This document shows positions 8,281 to 16,599 of a stretch of 39,634 bases of DNA, piece after piece. The DNA lies in NCBI GenBank assembly GCA_001798605.1, contig MGST01000199.1, positions 1 through 39,634 of the forward strand, in the 5' to 3' direction. The stretch is from Deltaproteobacteria bacterium RIFOXYA12_FULL_58_15. GTDB taxonomy: Bacteria > Myxococcota > XYA12-FULL-58-9. The notes below the pieces were generated by a model, which saw nothing but the letters and a program-made list of their open reading frames with translations, made no database searches and was not told the DNA's origin. The number at the start of each line of letters is the position of its first letter. Positions within the stretch are counted from its first letter, which is position 1. The translations under genes and the position numbers were made by a program.

Positions 8281-9978
8281 ATGCTGCTGAATTTGAAGAT
8301 TCGCGATTTCGCCATCATTGATGCTGTCGAGCTCGACTTGCAACCTGGCTTCACCGTGGTCACCGGTGAAACGGGGGCTGGCAAATCGATCTTGGTCAAT
8401 GCACTTGGGCTGGTGTTGGGTGGGAGAGCCAGCACCGAACTCATCCGCTCGGGTTCTCCATCGGCTGAGGTTGAAGCGTTGTTCGACATCTCTGACCAAC
8501 CTATTGTGCGCGCCCGTCTGGAGACGCGAGACCTGGTGGGTGACGACAACAACGTGCTCTTGGTCCGTCGTGTTGTGGGGACCAAGGGGAAGGGCAAAGT
8601 CGTCATCAACGGTCGACTCTCCACTGTCGCCACCCTCGGCGAGATCGTCAGGGGATTGGTGGACATAAGCGGTCAACACGAGCAGCAGAGTCTGATGGTG
8701 GTTGACAACCACATCGAGATTCTCGATTCCTTCGCCCAGGTAGACGGCCTCAAGGGCGATTTCCGCGAGGCATATGATGCCTTGCATCGAGCCCAAAAGG
8801 AGCGCAACTCGCTCAAATACAATGCGGATGAAGCGCTCAAGCGCGCTGACTATCTTCGCTTTCAGGTCGACGAGATTGAACGACTCGATCCCAAAGAGGG
8901 GGAGGATGATGTTCTCGAAGCGGAGCGCACGCGTCTGTCCTTTGCAGAGCGTCTGCAAAGCGGTGTGGCCTCTGCTGAGGCGCTGCTCTACGGCGAGGAC
9001 GGCTCAGCTTTTGACAAGCTAGGCAAGGCGGTCGCGGAGATCACAGCGTTGGTGCGGTACGACAAAGACCTCGAGCCGGTGATCCAAGGCCTCGAATCGG
9101 CGCAGCGCGAGATTCAGGAGGGGGCGCGAACTCTGCAGAGGTATCTGACTCGCGTTGAAGTGGATCCTGAGAGGCTCGACACGGTGGAAGGCCGCCTGGG
9201 TGAGTTGCGCCGGTTGATTAGAAAGCACGGCCAATCGCTCACAGACGTGTTTGACCGTCATGGGGTGCTCGCTGTGGAACTGGCCGCTATTGACGACTCC
9301 GATGCTCGAATTGCCAAGCTCGACCTTCAGGTCGAACAGCTGCAAGCTCGCGCTAAGGAGGCGGCATTGGCGCTTTCTGCTGGGCGCCAGGCAGCAGGAG
9401 AACGGCTGAGTCGTGCAGTGGAGGATGAGCTGAGCGACATGGAACTCGGGGGGGCGGTGTTCTCTGTAGCGATGACTGTCGAGTGTGCGATGGGCCCGAA
9501 TGGGAACGACCAGGTCGAGTTTCTGTGGAGCGCCAATCGAGGTGAACCGCCGCGGCCCCTAGCGCGCATTGCGAGTGGTGGTGAATTGTCTCGCATGATG
9601 TTGGCGGTGAAGAGAGTGTTGACTGCTCGGGATCTGGTCTCGCTGTATGTGTTTGACGAGGTAGATACGGGGCTCGGTGGGCGCACCGCCGATACCATTG
9701 GACGAAAGATCCAGGCGGTTGCCGCAGAGCATCAAGCGATAACCATCACGCACCTTGCGCCCATTGCGGCTTGCGCCTCCCACCATGTTACAGTGCGCAA
9801 AGAGGTACACAACGGACGGACTATCAGCACCATTTTGGTACTCGAAGCTGAGGATAGAGCTGAAGAGATTGCGCGCATGATTGATGGTGCCAACATCACC
9901 AACGTCACCCGCCGTGCTGCCCGTGAGATGTTGCAGCGCAGCGCGGTCTTGGGGGCTGGTGTCAAACACCTAACATAA
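8281..9978 (+). CDS. recN: DNA repair protein RecN
   Basis: RecN is an SMC-like ATPase that acts at DNA double-strand breaks during recombinational repair. The 565-aa chain matches the family length. It has Walker A GETGAGKS at residues 29-36, the RecN-typical DISGQHEQQSL, a central coiled-coil region (about 160-370), the ABC signature ASGGELSRMMLAVK and Walker B VFDEVDTGLGGR, followed by the late motif ITHLAPIAACA. AAGGAG at 8269-8274 fits the ATG start. I saw no recognisable LexA box in the leader, only the hairpins described separately. Confidence 0.98.
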   Translation: MLLNLKIRDFAIIDAVELDLQPGFTVVTGETGAGKSILVNALGLVLGGRASTELIRSGSPSAEVEALFDISDQPIVRARLETRDLVGDDNNVLLVRRVVGTKGKGKVVINGRLSTVATLGEIVRGLVDISGQHEQQSLMVVDNHIEILDSFAQVDGLKGDFREAYDALHRAQKERNSLKYNADEALKRADYLRFQVDEIERLDPKEGEDDVLEAERTRLSFAERLQSGVASAEALLYGEDGSAFDKLGKAVAEITALVRYDKDLEPVIQGLESAQREIQEGARTLQRYLTRVEVDPERLDTVEGRLGELRRLIRKHGQSLTDVFDRHGVLAVELAAIDDSDARIAKLDLQVEQLQARAKEAALALSAGRQAAGERLSRAVEDELSDMELGGAVFSVAMTVECAMGPNGNDQVEFLWSANRGEPPRPLARIASGGELSRMMLAVKRVLTARDLVSLYVFDEVDTGLGGRTADTIGRKIQAVAAEHQAITITHLAPIAACASHHVTVRKEVHNGRTISTILVLEAEDRAEEIARMIDGANITNVTRRAAREMLQRSAVLGAGVKHLT

Positions 9979-10001
9979 AATAGTCATATGGTGACGGGGG
10001 C

Positions 10002-10030
10002 TTGACCGGCCAACCCTTGGCAGTGATTAT
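10002..10030 (+). promoter_or_regulatory. Candidate sigma70-type promoter for the PP2C phosphatase gene
   Basis: TTGACC (10002-10007) and GATTAT (10025-10030) are spaced by 17 bp, a near-consensus arrangement, 70 bp ahead of the GTG start at 10100. Confidence 0.5.
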
Positions 10031-10099
10031 GTCGTTCTTGGAAGTTCTGCCCTTGCGTTTGCCACGTCTGCGTGCGCGGCGATTTCCCTGGGAGGTTGT

Positions 10100-10855
10100 G
10101 TGCATATCCGGTCCGCATCCCACACTGACGTTGGCCGCGTGCGTGAGCATAACGAAGATGCTCATCTAATCGTTGAAGAGTTGGGATTGTACGTTGTTGC
10201 AGATGGCATGGGCGGGCATCTCGGCGGCCAAACAGCTTCAGCGCTCGCCGTCCGCACCGTTGGCGAATCGGTGGAAAAGGTGCGCCAGGCAGTTGTTGAT
10301 GGAGCCGGTGTTATGCCTCTGGACAGCTCGCCTGTACCGAGGCTTCTGGCCGACGCTGTGCGCTCGGCGTGTGGTGCGATATATGACGTCGCCCAGAACG
10401 ATCCCGACTTGCAGGGGATGGGGACAACAGTCACCTCGATGATTGTTGGCTCAGGTCGCGCGTTTGTCGCCCATGTCGGCGATTCGCGGTGCTACTTGCA
10501 GCGAGGCGAACGAATCATTCAGGTCACCGATGACCATTCTTTGGTCAATGAGCAGATCAAGGCAGGGCTCATCACCAGGGAGCAAGCGCGGCAGAGCCGT
10601 CTCAAGAACATCATCACCCGCTCGGTGGGTTTTGAGAAAGACGTCGCCGTCGACACCTTCGCTCTGCCAATTCATGTTGGAGATAAATTTCTTATGTGTT
10701 CCGATGGATTAGCCAACTTCGTCGATGACACCGAGATTGGCATCGCTTTGGCCACGTTGCCGCTAGAGCAGGTTCCTCAAGCCATGATCGACCTTGCAAA
10801 CGAACGGGGTGGGGACGACAACATCACGGTTGTGTGCGTGGCCGCGCTGGCCTGA
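10100..10855 (+). CDS. PP2C-family Ser/Thr protein phosphatase (Stp1/PrpC type)
   Basis: A soluble metal-dependent phosphatase of 251 aa that removes phosphate from Ser/Thr, normally opposing Hanks-type kinases; one such kinase is encoded at 16600. Metal-binding and family motifs are intact: VREHNEDA near the N-terminus, VVADGMGGH, GMGTTVTSM, AHVGDSRCYL, DHSLVNEQI, LMCSDGLANFV and GGDDNITVV. The GTG start is supported by GGGAGG at 10090-10095, though the spacing is short (4 nt). It follows recN with its own probable promoter. Confidence 0.95.
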   Translation: MHIRSASHTDVGRVREHNEDAHLIVEELGLYVVADGMGGHLGGQTASALAVRTVGESVEKVRQAVVDGAGVMPLDSSPVPRLLADAVRSACGAIYDVAQNDPDLQGMGTTVTSMIVGSGRAFVAHVGDSRCYLQRGERIIQVTDDHSLVNEQIKAGLITREQARQSRLKNIITRSVGFEKDVAVDTFALPIHVGDKFLMCSDGLANFVDDTEIGIALATLPLEQVPQAMIDLANERGGDDNITVVCVAALA

Positions 10856-10914
10856 GGCCGCGCGTAACCCCTGGAAAGAAGCACCACTTTTCTCACTTCC
10901 TGCGCACCAAGGAT

Positions 10915-10943
10915 TTGACGCTGCGGGATCTTCCTGGTACTAG
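10915..10943 (+). promoter_or_regulatory. Possible promoter for the M23 peptidase gene
   Basis: TTGACG (10915-10920) and TACTAG (10938-10943) are 17 bp apart. If used, transcription would start close to the GTG at 10952, giving a nearly leaderless message. The -10 match is poor. Confidence 0.25.
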
Positions 10944-10951
10944 GGTCTGCT

Positions 10952-11890
10952 GTGGGAAATAAGACATATACAGTTTTGATCGTCCCCGAGAAGTCCTCTC
11001 AGGTGAGACGATTGATTGTCCCGCGCAAGCTCCTGATGAAAATCGGACTCGGCTTGGTGGTGTTGATCGCTCTTTCTGGTTTCATGGTTGTCCACTATGT
11101 CTTCATGGTTGACCAAGCCTCAGAGAACCGCGTTCTCAAAGATGAGAACGTTCTTCTCAAGGCCCAGGTCCGTCGCGTGCAGGAAGAGATCGCCCGCATT
11201 GATGGAACATTGCAACGCATTGATAAGTTCGCTGAGAAAGTTCGTACGATCACCCAGATCAACGACCCCGAGCGTAATCTGGCGATGGGTCCGTTGTCTG
11301 ATGATCCCCGGAAACAACCAGAGGTTCTATTCGCACCGGATGAACGCATCGACTACGACAGCGAGTTGATCGATTCGAAGTTGGCAATGCGGCTGATCGA
11401 CTCGCGACTCGATGAGGTCGAGAGTGAATCACTCAAGCAGCACAGCAATCTCAGAGAGTTGCATGAATACTTCGCCGATCAAGAATCGTTGCTGGCGACC
11501 ACACCCTCTGTGCGTCCGACAAAATCGAAACTGTTGACCAGCACCTTTGGTATTCGCACGGATCCTTACACCAACCACAAGGTCATGCACAAAGGCCTCG
11601 ATCTAGCCGCGGATCATGCCGCTGACGTCACGGCTCCTGCGGATGGAGTGGTGATATTTGTGGGCAACCGCGGCGGGTATGGACAGAGTGTTGTCCTCGA
11701 TCACGGCTATGGTGTTCAGACCCATTACGCCCATCTCTCCGCATACCGTGTCGATTTGGGGCAGGCCGTCAAGCGTGGGCAAGTGATTGCAGCTGTGGGT
11801 AACACGGGTCGCTCCACGGGCACCCACCTGCACTATGAAATCCGTTTCAACGGTATTCCCCAAGACCCCGAGAAATTCATCCTCGATTGA
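10952..11890 (+). CDS. Membrane-anchored M23 (LytM-type) peptidase
   Basis: The 312-aa protein starts with a short cytosolic segment (VLIVPEKSSQVRR), a transmembrane helix at about 30-52, a coiled coil at about 55-95, and a periplasmic M23 peptidase domain from about 190 to 308. Zinc ligands are present: H213 and D217 (HKGLDLA) and the HLH of residues 292-294 (THLHYEIRF). It should therefore be an active endopeptidase that cuts peptidoglycan cross-links, rather than a degenerate EnvC/NlpD-type activator. The GTG start gives the MGNKTYTVLIVPE opening that fits related proteins. It lies upstream of the maf-divIVA genes and may share a role in growth or division. Confidence 0.92.
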   Translation: MGNKTYTVLIVPEKSSQVRRLIVPRKLLMKIGLGLVVLIALSGFMVVHYVFMVDQASENRVLKDENVLLKAQVRRVQEEIARIDGTLQRIDKFAEKVRTITQINDPERNLAMGPLSDDPRKQPEVLFAPDERIDYDSELIDSKLAMRLIDSRLDEVESESLKQHSNLRELHEYFADQESLLATTPSVRPTKSKLLTSTFGIRTDPYTNHKVMHKGLDLAADHAADVTAPADGVVIFVGNRGGYGQSVVLDHGYGVQTHYAHLSAYRVDLGQAVKRGQVIAAVGNTGRSTGTHLHYEIRFNGIPQDPEKFILD

Positions 11891-11979
11891 TCCTCTTTCC
11901 TCGTCGATCTCGTTCCCAATAGACTTTGTCGCGCTCTTGTGGTCATTGACTTGCCATTCTTGTGGCGGCCGTGGCCCAA

Positions 11980-12007
11980 TTGAAATGTAGGCCAATGTGC
12001 CTAAAAT
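11980..12007 (+). promoter_or_regulatory. Strong candidate sigma70-type promoter for the maf-yggS-divIVA-yggU genes
   Basis: TTGAAA (11980-11985) and TAAAAT (12002-12007), each matching five of six consensus bases, are spaced by 16 bp. The predicted start site is about 33 bp ahead of the maf ATG at 12047. Confidence 0.55.
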
Positions 12008-12046
12008 TTGCTGGGTTGCTCGTCGATCTTTATCATCGGGCTAGCA

Positions 12047-12607
12047 ATGGGCCAGACACGTGAAACAATCATTCTAGCCTCAGGTTCGCCACGACGGCGG
12101 TGCCTGCTAGAGACCGCACGTTTTAATCTCGATATTCGGGTGCCCAACGCCGATGAGACTTGGCCAGGGGGCACGCCCCAGAGGGGTACCGTCGAGATTG
12201 CCCGTCGCAAGCTCGGGTGTATTGGTGCTGTGGAGGGTCTGGTGTTGGCGGCTGACACCGTCGTTGTTTTGGGGGATGAACGATTGGGCAAACCCCGTGA
12301 CGCCGCGGATGCAGTGAAGATGCTTCAAGCCCTATCCGATTGCGAGCACCAAGTGGTGACTGGTTTTTGTTTGTCAAAAAATGGCGTCCACCGCGATGGT
12401 GCCGTGACCACCCGCGTCTGGTTCCGGAAACTGACCCAACTTGAAATCGATGTCTACGTGCAATCGACTGAGCCGTGGGACAAAGCTGGTGCCTACGCGA
12501 TCCAAGGGGCCGCAGGCGCGTTCATCGATCGTATTGAAGGCTCGTATACCAACGTGGTGGGATTGCCGGTCGCAGAGGTGATTGCTGCCGCGGAGAGCTT
12601 GTCATGA
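12047..12607 (+). CDS. maf: Maf-family nucleoside triphosphate pyrophosphatase
   Basis: Maf proteins hydrolyse non-canonical or excess nucleoside triphosphates to monophosphates and are linked to division arrest. The 186-aa product has the phosphate-binding ASGSPRR motif near residue 10, AADTVVVL in the middle, and the GAYAIQGAAGAFI and GSYTNVVGLP motifs near the end. ATG 12047 is preferred to a TTG at 12008 because the family begins just before the ILASGSPRR strand. It overlaps yggS by 4 bp (ATGA), pointing to translational coupling. Confidence 0.95.
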   Translation: MGQTRETIILASGSPRRRCLLETARFNLDIRVPNADETWPGGTPQRGTVEIARRKLGCIGAVEGLVLAADTVVVLGDERLGKPRDAADAVKMLQALSDCEHQVVTGFCLSKNGVHRDGAVTTRVWFRKLTQLEIDVYVQSTEPWDKAGAYAIQGAAGAFIDRIEGSYTNVVGLPVAEVIAAAESLS

Positions 12608-13278
12608 GTGTTGCCGACAACCTCGCCCAGGTGCGCGAACAGATCGCCGTCGCAGCAGCAACCGCAGGCCGCACCAACTCCGAGGTTACTTTGGTGGCAG
12701 TGTGCAAACGGCAACCCATTGAACGGATCTTCGCCGCATATGATGCGGGTGCCCGCGATTTTGGCGAGAGCACGGTGCAGGGCTTGTGCACTACTGCCGA
12801 CGCCCTGCGTGGGAGCGGACGAGAGGTTCGTTGGCACTTCATTGGACGGTTGCAACGTAACAAACTCAACAAGCTCATACCTCACAGACCGCTCATCCAC
12901 ACCGTCGATGGCGAAGGGCTTGCGAAGAGTATTGGCGTTCGCTCGAGTGAGCCGACGGAAGTCTTGGTGCAAGTCAACATTGGTAACGAACAGCAGAAAG
13001 GGGGTGTAGCCTCTGAGAACGCCCTCTTGCTTGCCCGCGCGGTGTCGAAGATGCCCGGGCTGCGACTTCGGGGGTTGATGGGCATGCCGCCATACAGTGA
13101 AGATCCGCGGCCCTATTTTGAGGAAATGGCGAAGCTGTCTGCCCAATTGCGGAAGTTGACCGGCAGTGAGGATGCGGCCGAGCTGTCGATGGGCATGACA
13201 GATGATTTCACGGTTGCGATCCAATGTGGGGCGACCATGGTGCGTGTGGGTACTGCCATTTTTGGCGTGAGGGATTGA
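12604..13278 (+). CDS. yggS: YggS-type pyridoxal-phosphate homeostasis protein
   Basis: This 224-aa protein is the conserved TIM-barrel PLP-binding protein (YggS/PROSC) that buffers PLP and affects amino-acid balance. Motifs include VTLVAVCKRQP with the PLP Lys, FGESTVQG, WHFIGRLQRNK, VNIGNEQQKGG, LRGLMGMPP and the phosphate-binding LSMGMTDDF. It overlaps maf and precedes divIVA by 22 bp. The yggS-divIVA neighbourhood is known from other bacteria and suggests a shared role in cell growth, although the enzyme has no catalytic activity of its own. Confidence 0.96.
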   Translation: MSVADNLAQVREQIAVAAATAGRTNSEVTLVAVCKRQPIERIFAAYDAGARDFGESTVQGLCTTADALRGSGREVRWHFIGRLQRNKLNKLIPHRPLIHTVDGEGLAKSIGVRSSEPTEVLVQVNIGNEQQKGGVASENALLLARAVSKMPGLRLRGLMGMPPYSEDPRPYFEEMAKLSAQLRKLTGSEDAAELSMGMTDDFTVAIQCGATMVRVGTAIFGVRD

Positions 13279-13300
13279 CCAGAGAGCAGGAGAGACGAGC

Positions 13301-13849
13301 ATGAGACTGACTCCAATCGATGTGCAGCAACAGCAGTTCCGACGCGCTTTGCGTGGTTTTGACTCCCGCGAAGTGCAGGCGTTCCTCGACCTCATGGCTG
13401 CTCAAATGGGCGAGATGAGTCGGGACAACAAGGAACTTCGTAACGACGTCAGGCGTCTCGAGCGGCAACTCGAGGAACACAAAAACCGTGAGGAGACTTT
13501 GCGGCAGGCGATGTTAACCGCCCAGCGCGCCATTGATGAGATCCGTGATCAGGCGAAGAAGGAAGCGCAGATTATCGTGACTGAGGCGGAGGTGCGTGCC
13601 GAGAAGATACTCCACAATGCCCACAGCCGTGTCATCAAAGTCACTGATGAGGTCAACGATCTGCGGCGTCAGCGGGTCCGAGCAATCGAGGACCTACGGG
13701 GTATCCTCAATACGCACACCAAGCTTCTCGAGACCTACGATGCCAAAGAGCATGAGAACGAAGTGGAAGGGACCGTGACGGTTTTCGAGAAGGTGCGCCC
13801 GCCATCCCCGCCGACTATCTGTAGCGATGAAGCTGAGGCCGTAGGTTAG
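13301..13849 (+). CDS. divIVA: DivIVA-domain protein
   Basis: The product of 182 aa starts with the DivIVA lipid-binding module (LTPIDVQQQQFRRALRGFD and EVQAFLDLMA) and continues as a coiled coil to about residue 150, then a short acidic tail. DivIVA proteins mark curved membrane at poles or division sites. An AGGAG at 13288-13292 supports the ATG. DivIVA is best known from Gram-positives but also occurs in delta-type Gram-negatives next to yggS, as here. The C-terminal tail (PPSPPTICSDEAEAVG) is not conserved in the family as far as I know. Confidence 0.93.
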   Translation: MRLTPIDVQQQQFRRALRGFDSREVQAFLDLMAAQMGEMSRDNKELRNDVRRLERQLEEHKNREETLRQAMLTAQRAIDEIRDQAKKEAQIIVTEAEVRAEKILHNAHSRVIKVTDEVNDLRRQRVRAIEDLRGILNTHTKLLETYDAKEHENEVEGTVTVFEKVRPPSPPTICSDEAEAVG

Positions 13850-13856
13850 GCACGCC

Positions 13857-14162
13857 GTGGACATTCCTGCTTGGTTACACCCGCAAGGTGACGTTTTGCT
13901 CGCGGATGTGCTGGTGTCAACGCGGGCCTCCCGTACCCGGATCATGGGAGTGCACGATGGTCGCCTGAAGGTCCAGGTGGCCGCGCCTCCTGTCGATGGC
14001 CAGGCGAACAAGGCTCTCATTCGGTTTCTTGCGGAAACTCTGGATGTGCCGCGGGCACAGCTAGAAATCGTCGGCGGCCACGCCAATCGCCGCAAAACGG
14101 TGCGGCTGATTTCCGTTACGATTCAAAAAGTGCTGCTGCGTTTGAGTCCTCATCGCCCGTAG
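13857..14162 (+). CDS. yggU: YggU/DUF167 family protein
   Basis: A 101-aa frame with a GTG start 7 bp after divIVA. It shows the DUF167 core: VLVSTRASRTRIMGVHDGRLKVQVAAPPVDGQAN in shorthand, with the conserved KVQVAAPPVDGQANKAL and the later VGGHANRRKTV. The biochemical role is unknown; the gene commonly travels with yggS and yggT and division genes. It is the last gene of the maf operon and ends one base before the convergent GGDEF-like gene. Confidence 0.9.
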   Translation: MDIPAWLHPQGDVLLADVLVSTRASRTRIMGVHDGRLKVQVAAPPVDGQANKALIRFLAETLDVPRAQLEIVGGHANRRKTVRLISVTIQKVLLRLSPHRP

Positions 14163-15161
14163 TCAGGCGATCTGAACCTCACCCGGGCCACGAGCGCGCG
14201 CAATGGCGAGCTGATCGTCAGCAAGGGCAATGAGATCCGGGGCGCTCTCGACGTCGGGACCAGGGTAGCAGATGCCACCAATGGACACGCTCATCTGCAC
14301 GCCGTGGTAACTCTTGGTGGCGATGGAGGCGCGAGCACGCTCTGCGACGTCGCGCAGCCGCACTGCGATAGCGTCGGAATCCGGGGGTAGAAGGATTGCG
14401 AATTTGTCTGAGCCATACCGCGCAACCAAACCGTCAGCTCGTGCAACGTCCTGCAGCGCGGCGGCTATGTCCACGAGAGCGCGGTCGCCCGCCTCTGCGC
14501 CAGCGGCAATGTTCACCCGCTTGAAGGCATCGACGTCTAACAGCAAGACGCCAGCGGCCTCTTTTGCCGACGCCTCACGCATCACTTTGGCGAGTTGGAC
14601 AATGTAATAGCTGCTGTTGGGCAGGCCGGTCAGCGGGTCGTTGGTGGCGCGTTCGAACATTCGCGCGTTCTCGATGGCTGCGGCCGCGTGGTCTGCGAGC
14701 ATCTCCAACGTTCGCTGATTGGTGTTGGTGAACACCTTGTCGAGACTGGTCTTGCCGTCGGCATAGATGACGCCAATGGTTTCGGTATCAGTTGCGAGTG
14801 GAACACAAACCATCATCTTGAGGTTCAGCTCAGCCACCGATCGCCGAGAGGCGAGATCATCTTGGGCGGAAGTGTCGGTGGCGAACACGGGGCGTTTCTC
14901 TGTGAACACTCGCTTGGCAACCGATGAGATCTTCCTCTCCGACGCAGTGATCACAGAGCCCGAGGATGACCTGCCTATGCGCTGCAGGAGCTGCCCGGTA
15001 TCTCGGTCTTTCAGGAGTAGGAAACCTCTATCCGCCTCGCTCGCCTCCACAAACGCATCTGTGATCAACTCCAGAAGGCGGTCGAGGTCTCGAGTGGCCA
15101 GCATCGTGCGGCTGATCTGCAACAACCAGATGAGCCGTTCGTCGAAAGATTCTTGCGACAT
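14163..15161 (-). CDS. GAF-domain protein with degenerate GGDEF domain
   Basis: Starting at ATG 15161 (MSQESFDERL; an in-frame TTG start at 15179 is also possible), this 332-aa protein has a GAF sensor domain at about 20-160 (DRGFLLLKDRDTGQ, VCVPLATDTETIGVIYADG) and a GGDEF-fold domain at about 170-330 opening with DPLTGLP. The active-site loop reads RYGSDKFAILLP, so GGDEF has become GSDKF: the second Gly and the Glu that contact GTP and metal are lost. LPNR has become LPNS too. It is therefore unlikely to make cyclic di-GMP; it may bind nucleotide or be a remnant effector. It sits convergent to the divIVA operon. Confidence 0.88.
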   Translation of the reverse strand: MSQESFDERLIWLLQISRTMLATRDLDRLLELITDAFVEASEADRGFLLLKDRDTGQLLQRIGRSSSGSVITASERKISSVAKRVFTEKRPVFATDTSAQDDLASRRSVAELNLKMMVCVPLATDTETIGVIYADGKTSLDKVFTNTNQRTLEMLADHAAAAIENARMFERATNDPLTGLPNSSYYIVQLAKVMREASAKEAAGVLLLDVDAFKRVNIAAGAEAGDRALVDIAAALQDVARADGLVARYGSDKFAILLPPDSDAIAVRLRDVAERARASIATKSYHGVQMSVSIGGICYPGPDVESAPDLIALADDQLAIARARGPGEVQIA

Positions 15162-15372
15162 GGCCGGTGACCTTAGCACAAAAACCAGTCGGGAACCTCC
15201 GGGAAATGACGCTTGATGTTCAGATGTTGCACATCGTCATTGGTCCGAGGGTCGGATTTGGGCGAAAAGGTCGAATTTGAGCGAAACGGTCGAAATCGTT
15301 GAACAGGTAGGAGTTGCTCGAAAAGGCGGGCGACGTCGGGCCGGATATTTGAAGGGACGGGAGGTACACACG

Positions 15373-15933
15373 TCAATCAATGGTGATCGTGTGCAGGATT
15401 TGTTCGAAATCGGCAATGCCCAGAGCGAAGATCTCGGGTGTGGCTGAGTACGCGAGGTTGTACAGCAACCCATTGCCCACACACAGTACCCCGTGTTTGA
15501 GTTGCCTGCTTTCGTGAAGCTCCACTTCGAGGCCATAGCGGAGGGCGGGCTTGCCAGCCAAAAGAATTGGATCTCTCTGGTGCCAAGCAAAAGTGGACAA
15601 CTTGACCACCTCGGCGTGGGCTCGAACGAGGGCACCCTCCAGGCTGGCATTGTTGAGGTCATCGCCTGTATCCGCGGGGCGTGCTTGAAGGGTTGTGGTG
15701 GAAAAGTGTGAGGGCGAACCAGGCAGAGAGGAGAACACAAGTACCGTGCCGGTTGCGGTGGGTTCGGTGGTGATCTGCCAACTGTCGGGAATTTCAAAGC
15801 TCACTCCCAGGATTTCATGTTGGAAGAGTCGGGTCGCCAAAGTCGAAGGTGGGTCAGCAATTTTGCTCGAACATCCCATCGCGGCGAACAATGCGAAAAC
15901 GGTGATGCGTGGGGTCATGGGAACGTATAACAT
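15373..15933 (-). CDS. Lipoprotein with PsbP/DcrB-like domain
   Basis: The start at ATG 15933 (or 15918) gives a lipoprotein signal ending in FALFAAMGCSSK, with AAGG about 10 bp before the ATG. The mature part (about 165 aa) contains GVSFEIPDSWQITTEP followed by a strand-rich region and an ending IFALGIADFEQILHTI, which resembles PsbP/DcrB-like secreted domains found in many bacterial lipoproteins of unknown role. A longer frame upstream has no start-site support and would run through the divergent neighbour, so I cut it here. The first bases lie only 34 bp from the start of the opposite-strand gene at 15968. Confidence 0.75.
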   Translation of the reverse strand: MLYVPMTPRITVFALFAAMGCSSKIADPPSTLATRLFQHEILGVSFEIPDSWQITTEPTATGTVLVFSSLPGSPSHFSTTTLQARPADTGDDLNNASLEGALVRAHAEVVKLSTFAWHQRDPILLAGKPALRYGLEVELHESRQLKHGVLCVGNGLLYNLAYSATPEIFALGIADFEQILHTITID

Positions 15934-15967
15934 AGGTAGCGAACCTTGTGGGTATAGGCGAGCAGAA

Positions 15968-16285
15968 ATGGGCGACGATGACAATAGGGTTGAGCCTCGG
16001 TTGACCCTCGTGGGCAGTGGAGCCGGAACCACTCCGGAGCGCATCTCTGAGATTGAACAACGCGCCCGACAACTCGAGAAGGCCTCTCGGCCCAAGCCGA
16101 AGAAAGCCTTCGCCGCGGTCATGGCGAAGAAGGTTGCCGATCTTGTATCGGAGGAAGTGAGTGACAAGGAGAAGCGGCGGCGCTCTCTACCGAAAAAGGG
16201 GCCACGGCCGTCGTTGGTTCATCCCGTGCAACGGGAGGTTTTTGGTCGCGATCAGAACGACGAGGATGTGATTCTCAAGGGGTGA
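15968..16285 (+). CDS. Small basic protein of unknown function
   Basis: The 105-aa product starts at ATG 15968 (MGDDDNRVEPRLTLVGSG). An earlier in-frame start would overlap the lipoprotein gene on the other strand, so I reject it. The protein is helical and charged (ERISEIEQRARQLEKASRP, FAAVMAKKVADLVSEEV) and has a basic middle (KEKRRRSLPKKGPRP) and an acidic end. It has no membrane segment. I do not recognise the family; composition suggests nucleic-acid or protein binding, but that is only a guess. Confidence 0.65.
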   Translation: MGDDDNRVEPRLTLVGSGAGTTPERISEIEQRARQLEKASRPKPKKAFAAVMAKKVADLVSEEVSDKEKRRRSLPKKGPRPSLVHPVQREVFGRDQNDEDVILKG

Positions 16286-16296
16286 AACCGGCCATC

Positions 16297-16503
16297 TCAG
16301 TCAAGGACGGCCACTTCCAACCGCTGTTTGACCTCTGCCAGTTGATGAGCGATCGCCAAATCGATCTGAATGGATACCTGACTTTCAACCTCCGCGATCG
16401 CGGTCTCACGTGGATCCGGTGCGGCGGTTGCATAGACCACGATACCACTGGTGGCCAACATGGCGAGGCAGGCAGCGACGGCGGCGTAGAGAGTGCTTTT
16501 CAT
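16297..16503 (-). CDS. Small membrane or secreted protein
   Basis: A 68-aa frame starts at ATG 16503 on the minus strand behind GGAG (16510-16513, 6 nt spacing). The first 28 residues are a signal peptide or single membrane helix (STLYAAVAACLAMLATSGIVV), and the rest is a helical segment (RETAIAEVESQVSIQIDLA, AEVKQRLEVAVL). No family is recognised. It is divergent from the kinase gene at 16600, sharing a 96-bp intergenic region. Confidence 0.55.
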   Translation of the reverse strand: MKSTLYAAVAACLAMLATSGIVVYATAAPDPRETAIAEVESQVSIQIDLAIAHQLAEVKQRLEVAVLD

Positions 16504-16599
16504 GTGGTTCTCCGAGTGCGCCCATGTGGTAGAGAGTGCACCTAGGTGGGATGTTAGGAGGGAAGGTGTTCTTGGTCAAAAAATCGGCGGGAGATTGAG

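Noticed and set aside
7564-8958. 464-aa open frame on the minus strand across the PDZ lipoprotein end and recN
   Set aside because: It lies antisense to two well-supported genes and has the composition of a complementary frame; no domain is seen.
15934-16167. Longer N-terminal extension of the PsbP-like lipoprotein
   Set aside because: It would pass through the start of the opposite-strand gene at 15968 and remove the lipoprotein signal from the N-terminus.
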